A stretch of 64,000 nucleotides of DNA from Candidatus Nitrosopelagicus sp. (GTDB taxonomy: Archaea; Thermoproteota; Nitrososphaeria; Nitrososphaerales; Nitrosopumilaceae): the NCBI GenBank assembly GCA_028345965.1, contig JAOMEP010000004.1, positions 1 to 64,000 of the forward strand, read 5' to 3'. Position 1 is the first letter of the stretch. The number at the start of each line of letters is the position of its first letter. The notes under the pieces were generated by a model. The model made no database searches. It was not told the origin of the DNA and saw only the letters and a program-made list of their open reading frames with translations. Shown here in pieces: positions 27,612 to 37,304 of the stretch. Made by a program: the position numbers and the translations under genes.

Positions 27612-28414
27612 TAGCTCTCATACATGGATGTAATAATGTCATTAACTTTTTGTAATTCAATATTTCCCCATTGTGCATAGACATTTCCAAAAACTATTTC
27701 TGCTGCTTTCTTTGGTGACATGTCTCCATCAATCAACTTTGCATATGCTATAGTTTCCCTAAGTGATGGTGAATAGTATAATTCCTCAACTGATGCTGCT
27801 TGCCTCAATGTGTTTGCAAGTTTAATTCCTCTTTGTAATGCTCCATCATCTGCTTCTGGAACATGTTTTTTCACAATTTCAAGTTCTTTTTCTTCAGGTG
27901 GATAGTCCATTCTTAATCTGATAGGAAATCTACTCAATAGTTGTGGTGGTAATTCTTTTGTTCCAACATGGTTTAATGGATTAATTGTTGCTATCACAAA
28001 CCATGATTTGTCTGCTGTTACAACTTCTCCACTGGATTCTTTCAGAACTACTTGTCTTCTGTCATCTAATGCTTCATCTAATCTTAACAGAACATCAGCC
28101 TCAGCTGCGTTAATCTCATCTAGATATAGCATGTCTCCTTCTTTCATTGATTTTATCAATATTCCTTCATTAAATTCGATATTTCCTTCTGAAAGGCTCT
28201 TTGAACCGACAAGATGACTTTCTCTAGTTCTCAAACTAAAATTAATTGATTCTAATTGCATTGATTGTTTCTTTGCAAATTCTCTAACTAGTGTTGTTTT
28301 ACCGGTGCCTTTTGGACCTATTACGAGGACAAAAATTCCTTGTTCATGAGCTTTCTCTAAAATTTCAAACGCATTACTCCAATCTAGATATTCTGGAGTA
28401 CTATCTTCCATCAA
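27611..28414 (-). CDS. MoxR-type AAA+ ATPase
   Basis: Walker A VIGPKGTGKTTLVREFAKK; Walker B MLYLDEINAAEADVLLRLDEAL. Confidence 0.9.
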   Translation of the reverse strand: MMEDSTPEYLDWSNAFEILEKAHEQGIFVLVIGPKGTGKTTLVREFAKKQSMQLESINFSLRTRESHLVGSKSLSEGNIEFNEGILIKSMKEGDMLYLDEINAAEADVLLRLDEALDDRRQVVLKESSGEVVTADKSWFVIATINPLNHVGTKELPPQLLSRFPIRLRMDYPPEEKELEIVKKHVPEADDGALQRGIKLANTLRQAASVEELYYSPSLRETIAYAKLIDGDMSPKKAAEIVFGNVYAQWGNIELQKVNDIITSMYES

Positions 28415-28454
28415 AGTATAATTGTTTGATCTTGTACTTTATTTAAGACTAGAT

Positions 28455-29918
28455 CTATGGAGCGAATGATGCTATCTTGCCAAATGATTCATCTAATGTT
28501 TTGTGCAACTTTTTATTCCAATCATCAAATCCTGATGGATCTTTTGGATAGTTATTGTAGTGTTCAACAAGCCATTGATTTTGACCTGATGTATACTTGA
28601 GACCACTTGCAACTGTTTTGTTCATTGCACCTCTGATTATCATTCCTAGTTTTCCAAGACCTGAAAAGTCCGGATGTTCTCCTTTACTTATTGATTCAAC
28701 GTCCAAATTACCTAGGAAATGTTTCATTCCATAACTAATCTGTTCATTTGTCATTGTTTGTACTAATCTTCTGAATAATTCTAAACCAGCTGTTTTGTAA
28801 CCATACTCTTTAATGAAATCAATATTGTATTGCCACAAACTTGCTTCTGAAACATCATTAGCCTCGATAGACTGTGTAACATTATTTCCAATAATTGTTC
28901 CTGCAATAAGTGCTGGTCCAATTCCTCCTGCATCTATTGGTTTAGGCATCCATGCTGAATCTCCAACTAACATGTATCCTCCTGAAACCATGCAATCATT
29001 TTGCCTTCGAACTGAAACTGAAGAAATCCCTGAATTGTTATGTTGATCCATTTCATCTTCTGAAAGTTTTGGATTTCCAAGAACTGGATTTCTTTCTAGA
29101 TACTCTTTCATCAATGAACCAACATTATCTTTTTTTCCTAATCTATTGTTTCGTTTATCTAAGTGTGTTTTTTCAACACCTAATCCGATGTTTACTTTAT
29201 TGTCAGCTTTTGGAAAAACCCATCCGTATCCACCCGGTGCAATATCTTGATCTAAATGAATTATACAATAATCTGGATCAAATTCTGATAAGTCTTCTTT
29301 ACCTGGTTCAAAATACATGATGTGCCTTCCAGTGGTTTCTACATCTGTTCTGTCTATTTCTCTTTCAACTTTTGTAGAATTTTGCAATCCATTTCTTAAT
29401 TTTGATGTTATTCCCATTGCATCAACTACCAATTTTGCAGTTTTTTTGTATGGTTGTTTTGTTTTATTATCTGTTCCTTGTATACCGACAACTTGTTGTC
29501 CGTCATAGATTAATCCTGAAAGAGAAACTTCGAACTCAAATTCAACTCCCATTTTTCTTGTCCTTGCATTTTGAATTTCTGGAAGTTTTTGTCTATTTAG
29601 CATATATCCTGCCCCATCAAATGGGATAGCTGTTTCTTTATCTGGTGAAAATGCCATGACTCCTTTTACATCATGTTCAATTTCTGGTCGTGTCCACGGA
29701 ATCTTGATTCTTTCAGTCATGAAGTCTACTGCTTCTTTTGAACAGGCATCTCCGCATGTCCAACCTGCACCACCTTTTCTACCTGGTAAGGTTTCTGGAT
29801 TTCGATCTACTGAAAGAATTCTTAAATTTTGTTTTGAATAATATGAAATTGCTTGTGCTGCAATTGTACCTGTTAATCCTCCACCTGCAACAATTACGTC
29901 ATAATCTGTTTCCAACAA
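28455..29918 (-). CDS. geranylgeranyl reductase-family FAD-dependent oxidoreductase
   Basis: DVIVAGGGLTGTIAAQAI; GDACSKEAVDF; YMLVGDSAWMPKPIDAGGIGPALIAG. Confidence 0.88.
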   Translation of the reverse strand: MLETDYDVIVAGGGLTGTIAAQAISYYSKQNLRILSVDRNPETLPGRKGGAGWTCGDACSKEAVDFMTERIKIPWTRPEIEHDVKGVMAFSPDKETAIPFDGAGYMLNRQKLPEIQNARTRKMGVEFEFEVSLSGLIYDGQQVVGIQGTDNKTKQPYKKTAKLVVDAMGITSKLRNGLQNSTKVEREIDRTDVETTGRHIMYFEPGKEDLSEFDPDYCIIHLDQDIAPGGYGWVFPKADNKVNIGLGVEKTHLDKRNNRLGKKDNVGSLMKEYLERNPVLGNPKLSEDEMDQHNNSGISSVSVRRQNDCMVSGGYMLVGDSAWMPKPIDAGGIGPALIAGTIIGNNVTQSIEANDVSEASLWQYNIDFIKEYGYKTAGLELFRRLVQTMTNEQISYGMKHFLGNLDVESISKGEHPDFSGLGKLGMIIRGAMNKTVASGLKYTSGQNQWLVEHYNNYPKDPSGFDDWNKKLHKTLDESFGKIASFAP

Positions 29919-29960
29919 AACATTGTCTATATCATGAATATTTAAAACATCATAATTGGG

Positions 29961-30022
29961 TCGGTTCGTCGCGGCGTCATCAGCGCTTGGCGCTCAGACT
30001 GGAGCGGCTTTTATTTCCTCAT
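29961..30022 (-). ncRNA. candidate C/D box-like guide sRNA with GCGC-CAA-GCGC-capped D'/C' motif
   Basis: Reverse strand: ATGAGGA (C-like) -N18- CTGA (D') -GCGCCAAGCGC- TGATGA (C') -N12- CCGA (D-like); GC-rich island between two minus-strand genes. Strand is not certain. Confidence 0.5.
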
Positions 30023-30066
30023 TCCCTTCTTGAATTGCTTGTAAATATTATTAAATGATCTATGGA

Positions 30067-30483
30067 TCACATTTTCATTAATTCTTGATAAATTTTCTTT
30101 GTCTCATTTTTAATATAAACTGGAGTACTGATGTTAATTTTGATTGTATCTTCTTTTGATATTGTTAAAATTCCTGAAATTAGATTTTGTTTACTTATGC
30201 GTAAACTAAGACCTGAAGATGTCACAAAATTTTCAACATCGTCAAAAATCTCTTGAAATTCATCTCTTTTCATTTTTGAAAAAAACAAACTTACAAAATT
30301 ATGAGCAGGCTTTCTTTTCAATTTTGATGAGATTAACAATATGGGGTTGTTAAAATGACCTGGAATTTGTTCAATTACAAAATCTTTTTGTTCTATACTA
30401 AAATTTTTTTCTAATTCTTCTATGACTTTATTCTCATCCTCTGTGGCATGAAGAATTAAATTAATTTTTACTTCTAATTGCAT
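30067..30483 (-). CDS. RNA-binding domain protein (archaeal exosome-associated/UPF type)
   Basis: ORF 138 aa; VKINLILHATEDENKVIEELEKNF...PGHFNNPILLISSKLKRK; next to rps3ae. Confidence 0.7.
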   Translation of the reverse strand: MQLEVKINLILHATEDENKVIEELEKNFSIEQKDFVIEQIPGHFNNPILLISSKLKRKPAHNFVSLFFSKMKRDEFQEIFDDVENFVTSSGLSLRISKQNLISGILTISKEDTIKINISTPVYIKNETKKIYQELMKM

Positions 30484-30498
30484 CTCTAAAACATCAGT

Positions 30499-31134
30499 TT
30501 AGTCTGCTTTTGGTTTTTTGGTTTTTGCTTCAAGCAAGACTGTTTGTGCTGATGCTGTCTTGATTAGTTTAACTTTCTCTAATCCAACATGTCTTAATTT
30601 TATCACTTTTTTTGCAGCAGCCATGATGTCAGAATTTATTTTACCATAACATGTTGCTTGAACAAATCCATCAATATCCATAGTTGGTACTGTTTTCTCT
30701 ATCACATCTTTTGCAATTAGGCGTAATTGACGCTGTCTTGATGTGTTTAATTGTCTGTGTGTTAAAGCAATCATTTTGATTCTAAAAACATAGTTATCTT
30801 TTGTTTCAATATCGATATTGAAGTTGACTTTAGAAGAACCTTTTCGAACTAAACTTCTTAGAAATTCTTTTGAATATTCATATCTCTTGAAAACTGTCTT
30901 GGCTTTGGTATCTTTGACCTCATCAATTTGGAAAATTATTTTGTATTGATGTTGTGAAGGATCGCCTTTGAGTATGTCCCATAATGTAACTTCTAAAATT
31001 CTACCTTTGGCATTTTCGTCATCTGTAATCGGAACATATCCGATATTGACATTGTTAAATGAATCTGGAGCTACAACGTTAACCCATTTCTTTTCTTTCC
31101 ACTTATCCTTGATCTTACGAGCTTTTCTTGCCAA
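30499..31134 (-). CDS. rps3ae: 30S ribosomal protein S3Ae
   Basis: KDKWKEKKWVNVVAPDSFNNVNIGYVP; RQLRLIAKDVIEKTVPTMDIDGFVQATCYGKINSDI. Confidence 0.93.
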   Translation of the reverse strand: MARKARKIKDKWKEKKWVNVVAPDSFNNVNIGYVPITDDENAKGRILEVTLWDILKGDPSQHQYKIIFQIDEVKDTKAKTVFKRYEYSKEFLRSLVRKGSSKVNFNIDIETKDNYVFRIKMIALTHRQLNTSRQRQLRLIAKDVIEKTVPTMDIDGFVQATCYGKINSDIMAAAKKVIKLRHVGLEKVKLIKTASAQTVLLEAKTKKPKAD

Positions 31135-31175
31135 TTATCTTGGACGACTATTTTCTGAATATAAACTGTTCTAGA

Positions 31176-32438
31176 TTATATCATCTTATCGCCAAAATAT
31201 TTTTGTAAAACTTTTGGAATTTCCACATGTCCATCTTTGGTTTGATTATTTTCTAAAATTGCAACCATTGTTCTTTCTATTGCTATCAAAGTACTATTCA
31301 AAGTATGTATGTACTTTGTATCTTCGTTACTTTTATCTCTAAATCTTATCTTTAATCTTCTTGATTGATAATCGGCACAATTAGAACACGATACGATTTC
31401 TCTAAATGCATTTTGACCTGCCATCCACGCTTCGATATCGTATGTCTTTGCTGAAACCTTGCCCATGTCTCCACTTGATAATAACATCAGTCTATACGGG
31501 ATCTCTAATTGTTGATAAAATTCTTCGGTATTTTTTATCATTTTTTCATGTTCTTCCCATGATTCTTCTGGTCTGCAGAAAATGAATTGCTCAATTTTTT
31601 CAAATTGGTGAACTCGGAAAATTCCTTTCTGATCTTTTCCATGTGCACCTGCCTCTTTTCTAAAACATGGACTAATTGATGCATACCTTAATGGAATTTT
31701 AGAACCTTCTAAAATCTCATCATAATACATGGAAGCAATTGCATGTTCTGATGTTCCAATTAAAAATAAATCCTCATCTTGTACTTTATAGATTACCTCT
31801 TCAAAATCCTCTGCTATCACTGCTCCTTCCATAGATTGTCTGTTTATCATGTATGGGGGCTGAATTAAATTATAATTTTTACTTGAAACAAAATCCAACG
31901 CAAACGCAGTTAGTGATTGTCCTAATTTCACTAATCCGTCTTTTAAATAATAAAATCTGGCTCCAGCTGTTTTTGATGCTCTTTCTAAATCTACAATATC
32001 TAATTCTAATCCTAAATCTATGTGATCTTTTACTTCAAAATCAAATTTTGGTATTTTGCCCCATGTTCTAATTTGTTTGTTAAAAGTTTCGTCTGCTCCT
32101 TTTGGAACTGAATCATGTATCAAATTTGGTATTGAAAAAGACAAATTATGATAATCTCCATCCACTGTTTTCCGTGAATTCTCTAATTCATCTAATTTCT
32201 TTGATATTTCTCCCATCTCTTTCAATAACTCTGATGCATCATTTCCTACTTTTTTTTCACTTCCGATTTTAACTGACATTTGATTTCTTTTTTGCTTTAA
32301 TTCATCTGATTGCATCATCATTTCTTTTCGTGTTTTATTCAATTCTAGCATTTTTTCAAAATCAAATTCAACTGCTCTATCTTTTAACATCTGCTTAATT
32401 CGATCAGGTTCATCTCTGATTATTTTTGGATCTAACAT
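31176..32438 (-). CDS. serS: seryl-tRNA synthetase
   Basis: 420 aa; MLDPKIIRDEPDRIKQMLKDR; FRKEAGAHGKDQKGIFRVHQFEKIEQF; HTLNSTLIAIERTMVAILEN. Confidence 0.96.
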   Translation of the reverse strand: MLDPKIIRDEPDRIKQMLKDRAVEFDFEKMLELNKTRKEMMMQSDELKQKRNQMSVKIGSEKKVGNDASELLKEMGEISKKLDELENSRKTVDGDYHNLSFSIPNLIHDSVPKGADETFNKQIRTWGKIPKFDFEVKDHIDLGLELDIVDLERASKTAGARFYYLKDGLVKLGQSLTAFALDFVSSKNYNLIQPPYMINRQSMEGAVIAEDFEEVIYKVQDEDLFLIGTSEHAIASMYYDEILEGSKIPLRYASISPCFRKEAGAHGKDQKGIFRVHQFEKIEQFIFCRPEESWEEHEKMIKNTEEFYQQLEIPYRLMLLSSGDMGKVSAKTYDIEAWMAGQNAFREIVSCSNCADYQSRRLKIRFRDKSNEDTKYIHTLNSTLIAIERTMVAILENNQTKDGHVEIPKVLQKYFGDKMI

Positions 32439-32689
32439 TATTTTATTACCTCCATGGAAAGATTTACGTGTTCTAATACTTCGTCAACGGTGGAAATCAA
32501 TTTTCGTAAATCCCCTTCATTTGAAAAATAAAACACAAGTTGATTTTTCTTTTCATTAATTGTTAAACTTAATCCTTGAGGAAAATCAACATTATCTGGC
32601 TCTAATGCCTTTTCAATAACTTTGGCCTTCTCTTTAGAAATATCATTGATTACTATTTCTATTTGGCATTTTGGTAACATTGCTTTCAA
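32438..32689 (-). CDS. KEOPS complex subunit Pcc1
   Basis: 83 aa; EKALEPDNVDFPQGLSLTINEKKNQLVFYFSNEGDLRKLISTVDEVLEHV. Confidence 0.82.
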   Translation of the reverse strand: MKAMLPKCQIEIVINDISKEKAKVIEKALEPDNVDFPQGLSLTINEKKNQLVFYFSNEGDLRKLISTVDEVLEHVNLSMEVIK

Positions 32690-34064
32690 GATAATCTAAA
32701 AATTCATCTAATTTGTCTTTAGTTATTTTTGCTCCTGCAGCAGCTTCGTGGCCTCCTCCAATTCCGTCAAATTGTTCCGCACCTCCTCTCATTAGTTGAC
32801 TGAGATTTATGGAATTTTTACAACTTGCAGATTTACGTGATGAAAACTTGATTGTTCCTTCTGATCCATCTGTTCTTAAAATTACTATTTTTCCTGAATT
32901 TTTTGGTGATCCTGCAATTAATGATGAAATAGTACCTGTCATTGTTTCTGGAACTAATCCTTCTGCATTCACCATGACACAATCTTCCATATTATTTGTC
33001 CTCCATCTCTCATTTGATAAAACGTTCATGTAATCTCTAATCATACTTCTATATTCTGACAAAATCTTCTCGCCTTCTTGTAACATTGTATTTCTATCTC
33101 CCATACAGATTGCAATTCCAACTCCTGATTTGTTGATGCGCCCACATGAATTCAACATTGTGGAGAACTCTCTTCCATCTCTTAGAAAACTCCTTTTTTC
33201 CTCACTTGGAAATGTGTATGTGTATCCAATCAGTTCTTCCATCACTTGAGTGGCATTTTCTCCTTGGACAAATTTACTTATTGATTCAATAATTGCCTGT
33301 TTTTCATCTTGTGTTAAATCTGCCGGAACTCTCCATCTTGCTCCGTCCTTAAGCGGAATCTTTGCATTTGTTAACATCGCAATGCATGCATCTCGATTCC
33401 ATGTTAATCCTTCAATAAATGGCTGAGACGTAAAAGCAATTGCATCTGGGAGTGATCTTGTTTCTCTACCTACTAATAACAAATCTAAATCTACATTCAC
33501 TAATCCTAATTTTTTTGCGGTTTCCACAATCTCTAAATTTTTTCCAGTGAATGCTTTTCTCTCACCTTGATCTTGTCTGTCTCCTAACGCTGATACTACT
33601 GCAACTCTTGACAAATCTTCATTTTCTCTATTTAATGCATTTGATGCTAGATATGCCATTCCTCCCGCACAAATTTCAACTCCCCCATCCATTCCAAACT
33701 TCCATGCGTTTATCACACGTTCGTTATCTTTCTCATCTTCTGAAATTTCATGATGATCTAACATGAGCCAGTTATCTGATAATTTTTCATCTAGTAATTT
33801 TCCGAATCCTCCTCCCAGATCGGTAATCACGTGTAAATCTCTAGTCTCTTTTTGCATTTTATTCACTAGATTTTCACTAAATTCGTTAGTTGTTCTTACA
33901 GTACATTTTGCTCCATGTCTGATTAATGCTTTTGAAATTATCGAGCCTGATGTTATTCCATCACAATCTATGTGAGTTGTAACTAGAATGTTCTTTCTTG
34001 TTTTAATTGCATCTGAAATACGATCTGAAAAATTAGATAATGATTCTTCTAAAACTTTCCCCAT
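32643..34064 (-). CDS. DHH-family phosphoesterase (archaeal RecJ-like)
   Basis: ILVTTHIDCDGITSGSI; MLDHHEIS; C-terminal GIGGGHEAAAGAKI (DHHA1). Confidence 0.88.
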   Translation of the reverse strand: MGKVLEESLSNFSDRISDAIKTRKNILVTTHIDCDGITSGSIISKALIRHGAKCTVRTTNEFSENLVNKMQKETRDLHVITDLGGGFGKLLDEKLSDNWLMLDHHEISEDEKDNERVINAWKFGMDGGVEICAGGMAYLASNALNRENEDLSRVAVVSALGDRQDQGERKAFTGKNLEIVETAKKLGLVNVDLDLLLVGRETRSLPDAIAFTSQPFIEGLTWNRDACIAMLTNAKIPLKDGARWRVPADLTQDEKQAIIESISKFVQGENATQVMEELIGYTYTFPSEEKRSFLRDGREFSTMLNSCGRINKSGVGIAICMGDRNTMLQEGEKILSEYRSMIRDYMNVLSNERWRTNNMEDCVMVNAEGLVPETMTGTISSLIAGSPKNSGKIVILRTDGSEGTIKFSSRKSASCKNSINLSQLMRGGAEQFDGIGGGHEAAAGAKITKDKLDEFLDYLESNVTKMPNRNSNQ

Positions 34065-34513
34065 TACTCTAGCTGTGCTACTACAGACTTATATTTCCAT
34101 TTTTGATCTATGTCGCCATTTTTTTTATAATGAGTTGATAGTCTGTGAACTTTTGCCTCAACTAATTCTAAGGCTCTAACGTTTCTACTATCTGATTTAT
34201 TCTCTTTGAGATGTTTTTGTAGGTTGACTGCCTTCATCACAATATTGTTCAAATCTTCTGGAATGTCGGGCATCAATTTGTTTTCTTTCAATACATCTGT
34301 GATGCTTTTGTTAATGATTGGTTTAACCAAGGGAATTGCATGTTGGTCTCTTAATTTTAATCCAATTTGACTAGAAGTCATTCCTTCTTTTGCATATTTG
34401 ATAATTAGTGCTTCAATTTCCGCATTAGTTTGTTTGACCCATTCTGGTTTCTTTGGATCGATAGGTCTGATTGAATGTGACTTTCCATGATTATGTGTGT
34501 GTAGTCTTCCCAT
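34064..34513 (-). CDS. rps15: 30S ribosomal protein S15
   Basis: MGRLHTHNHGKSHSIRPIDPKKPEWVKQTNAEIEALIIKYAKEGMTSSQIGLKLRDQHAIP. Confidence 0.96.
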   Translation of the reverse strand: MGRLHTHNHGKSHSIRPIDPKKPEWVKQTNAEIEALIIKYAKEGMTSSQIGLKLRDQHAIPLVKPIINKSITDVLKENKLMPDIPEDLNNIVMKAVNLQKHLKENKSDSRNVRALELVEAKVHRLSTHYKKNGDIDQKWKYKSVVAQLE

Positions 34514-34594
34514 TTTTTTGCCTAAATTACGTACGAAATTAAATGTATCTGGCTGAATTATTGAAAAAAGTTAAATAATAACGATAGTCAGCAA

Positions 34595-34945
34595 TTGCAG
34601 ATACAAATGAACAAATCAATAGTATTAGGCACACTTCTCGTAGGTGTTTTCTCATTGCCATTAATGTTGGCTGGTCCAGCATTTGCTCAATACATGGGCA
34701 GTGGTGGTGACGGTGGTCAAGACGGTGGACATCCATCAATGTCTTTAGAGGCTACCTTAGAACTCGCAAAGAGAAAAGTTGACTATGCAGCAGATAATCC
34801 CGGTGCAGGATCTGGCACTCCATACATGGATGCTAACGGTGTATTAGGTGCATCTGCAATTGCAGCCGCAATCTTTGGTGGTATCGCAGGTGCTTTCTTC
34901 ATAAGAGGAAGATCCGGAAAATACGCCAAACCAGGAACAGGATAA
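34595..34945 (+). CDS. small secreted/membrane protein; candidate archaeal AMO accessory subunit (AmoY/AmoZ type)
   Basis: 116 aa; signal peptide, then TM segment GASAIAAAIFGGIAGAFFIRG; ~1.5 kb from amoB; paired with the next gene. Confidence 0.6.
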   Translation: MQIQMNKSIVLGTLLVGVFSLPLMLAGPAFAQYMGSGGDGGQDGGHPSMSLEATLELAKRKVDYAADNPGAGSGTPYMDANGVLGASAIAAAIFGGIAGAFFIRGRSGKYAKPGTG

Positions 34946-35048
34946 TCTCCTTCCTTACTTCTTATTTTATTCCTAAATCATAGCATTGGCTGATCTCGGC
35001 TTATCATAATCAAAAAAAATCTTTATATCGACCTCTGAATTCAAAATA

Positions 35049-35321
35049 TTGATGATTCCTGTATTCGGAACAATCTTGAGTATATTGTCTAGTCTGACCG
35101 GACAACTCGGTCCTAACTATGACCCACTATTCTTCGATGTTATGGTATACATCTTTGGAACAATCATGTTCACAATATTCCTACTCGCACTGATTGCGTA
35201 CTGGGTACGTATTCACGGATGGGGATACAAAGATAATCGTGAAAGATGGGTCGATGAACTTGACAAACACTTTGAGAATGAGGGCATCGGTTTAATTCCT
35301 GATAACGGAAAATACTGGTAA
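35049..35321 (+). CDS. small membrane protein; candidate archaeal AMO accessory subunit (AmoY/AmoZ type)
   Basis: 90 aa; TM VMVYIFGTIMFTIFLLALIAYW; HGWGYKDNRERWVDELDKHFENEGIGLIPDNGKYW; TATA-like tctttatatcg upstream. Confidence 0.6.
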   Translation: MMIPVFGTILSILSSLTGQLGPNYDPLFFDVMVYIFGTIMFTIFLLALIAYWVRIHGWGYKDNRERWVDELDKHFENEGIGLIPDNGKYW

Positions 35322-35431
35322 ATTCAATCTCTTTCTTTTCTATTTTATACATCTCTAGTGTTAACTTAGTTGAAAATTTTTGAAGATTCTCTTGGATTGA
35401 ATTTTTTATATTTTTCTGACTAGAAATTTTT

Positions 35432-35953
35432 CTAAAGATCTGGAGGCATGAAATCTGCATCCTTTGATGTATCGTAGTCTTTTGAAGTAAATTCTGCTCT
35501 GTATGTATATCCATCTTGTAATAACTCATTGATAAAACGAGGTGATTCTTTACCGTTAACTATTATCTTTGATTTACTCTGTTCCATGTCTCTCATAGGG
35601 AATTCCCATGACCATAGGAAATGACCTATCTCGAATGGATATTCTTCTGTCCATTCTGCATATATTGTTCCATCATCGGTAAGGGTGTAAAGCGATCTTT
35701 GACAACCATCTTCAAATCCGATATTTGCAGGAATCTCTGCTCTTTGTTTATCGATATACAATTCTAATTTTGCTGAAATCACATATTGTGTATCTCTATC
35801 ATTTATGCAAACTTTTAGAGGATTATCCAGATTCATCTGACCTTGAATTAAACTACTTCCTACTCCTACCGAGATTGCAATGATTGCCGTCATTCCTAAA
35901 AATTTTAATGTCTTTCTTCGCTTTGTAGGATCTCCCATTCCTGGCCAATTCAT
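35432..35953 (-). CDS. hypothetical membrane-anchored extracytoplasmic protein
   Basis: ORF 173 aa; N-terminal TM. Confidence 0.7.
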   Translation of the reverse strand: MNWPGMGDPTKRRKTLKFLGMTAIIAISVGVGSSLIQGQMNLDNPLKVCINDRDTQYVISAKLELYIDKQRAEIPANIGFEDGCQRSLYTLTDDGTIYAEWTEEYPFEIGHFLWSWEFPMRDMEQSKSKIIVNGKESPRFINELLQDGYTYRAEFTSKDYDTSKDADFMPPDL

Positions 35954-35987
35954 AGGAGAACTGAACTAGTTTGGAATAAAGTCTTTT

Positions 35988-36314
35988 CTAAGCCTCTGCT
36001 AAATCATCGATTATTTCTAAAGTATCGAATTGATCTTGATGGTCTGCTATGAAAAATGTAATTGGTGTCGAGTCCACTTCAACCCATTCTGATTCACCTT
36101 CAAATGGTAGCAAATCTTCTACTGCTAGATTATTGGGGCCTGTAAATCTGACTAAGACTTTTTGTTTCTTTTTTAATTTTAATGGAAGTTTGAGAACTTT
36201 ACCTCTTCTCTCATCTTGTATGTTGATTGTATAGTTGTCTCCGCGAAATTCAACTTTACCTTTGAAGTAACTTTCATGAATATTCAGATGATCAATTTTG
36301 AATATGTGGACCAT
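35988..36314 (-). CDS. conserved hypothetical protein
   Basis: ORF 108 aa upstream of amoB. Confidence 0.65.
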   Translation of the reverse strand: MVHIFKIDHLNIHESYFKGKVEFRGDNYTINIQDERRGKVLKLPLKLKKKQKVLVRFTGPNNLAVEDLLPFEGESEWVEVDSTPITFFIADHQDQFDTLEIIDDLAEA

Positions 36315-36469
36315 AATCGGTATAATCTTTTCGAAGATAAAAGTAAATTGTAATTTTTACTCATGAGTAAAAATTAATCTATACTTAATTTTTTTATAAA
36401 TAGTTAAGTGAATAGAATTTTGTGTATGAACTTGCATTTGTAATTCAATAAAAGGAAAAAAGAGTGAGT

Positions 36470-37036
36470 TTAGATTACTTGCCAAGGACGTGTTGCAAAT
36501 GTGATTACATAACCAACTGCAATGATAATTGATTGATATGCGATGTTGGTGTATGGAATTGGTTTCATAATAGGTTCCCCTTCTACAACGACTGTCTGTC
36601 CTGGTCCAAGTCCAGGTCCGACGTGCTCAATGTTCAATTGAGTGTGGACGTGATAAACTCCTGGTTCAAGAGCACGAGCTGAGATTTCATAATCTACAAC
36701 ATCATTACCTGGAATGTCAAAGACATTACCTGGTGGATCTCTTGCTAGAATCTCCCATCTGTTACCTGCGTTAGTTGACTCTGAAAATATTGATGACCAT
36801 GCACGCATGTCTGAATCAATCAAACTTACGAATGCACCGCTCAAAGTCAAAACTTCACCGGTTTGGAGGGATTGTCTGTTGAATGTCTCATCCTCAATTC
36901 GAATGAAACGACTTTGCAATTGTGCTTGTACACCGTGTCCTTCAGCAGTTTGAATCATTGTTGCTACATTAGGTCCAAAGACTCCTACTACGAAAACGGC
37001 TGCAAGTGCAAATGCCATAACTTTTCTATCTACCAT
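36470..37036 (-). CDS. amoB: archaeal ammonia monooxygenase subunit B
   Basis: 188 aa; MVDRKVMAFALAAVFVVGVFGPNVATMIQTAEGHGVQAQLQSRFIRIEDETFNRQSLQTGEVLTLSG. Confidence 0.96.
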   Translation of the reverse strand: MVDRKVMAFALAAVFVVGVFGPNVATMIQTAEGHGVQAQLQSRFIRIEDETFNRQSLQTGEVLTLSGAFVSLIDSDMRAWSSIFSESTNAGNRWEILARDPPGNVFDIPGNDVVDYEISARALEPGVYHVHTQLNIEHVGPGLGPGQTVVVEGEPIMKPIPYTNIAYQSIIIAVGYVITFATRPWQVI

Positions 37037-37125
37037 TGTTATCCCTTAATTGTAAACGACAGAAATGAGGAATTTAAGTTTTAGTACAATAATCGATCCA
37101 CGCCATTTTCCTCATGAATTAGGTC

Positions 37126-37151
37126 AATGTTAATCATTAATGTTAATCATT
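37126..37151. repeat. 13-nt tandem direct repeat AATGTTAATCATT x2 in the amoB/amoC divergent intergenic region
   Basis: Exact copies at 37126-37138 and 37139-37151; each half-site AATG...CATT is itself an inverted repeat. Confidence 0.85.
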
Positions 37152-37304
37152 AAATCTATGAAAAAAAACAATGAAAAAATTGCATTTTATCAAGTAATTA
37201 ATGAAGAATTCATAAAATTTGAATAAGAAAAATCAATTTTTATTGCAAAATCTGACAGATCATGAACCTCGTGGCTTATATTCCAAAAAGCACGTATAGT
37301 ATCT

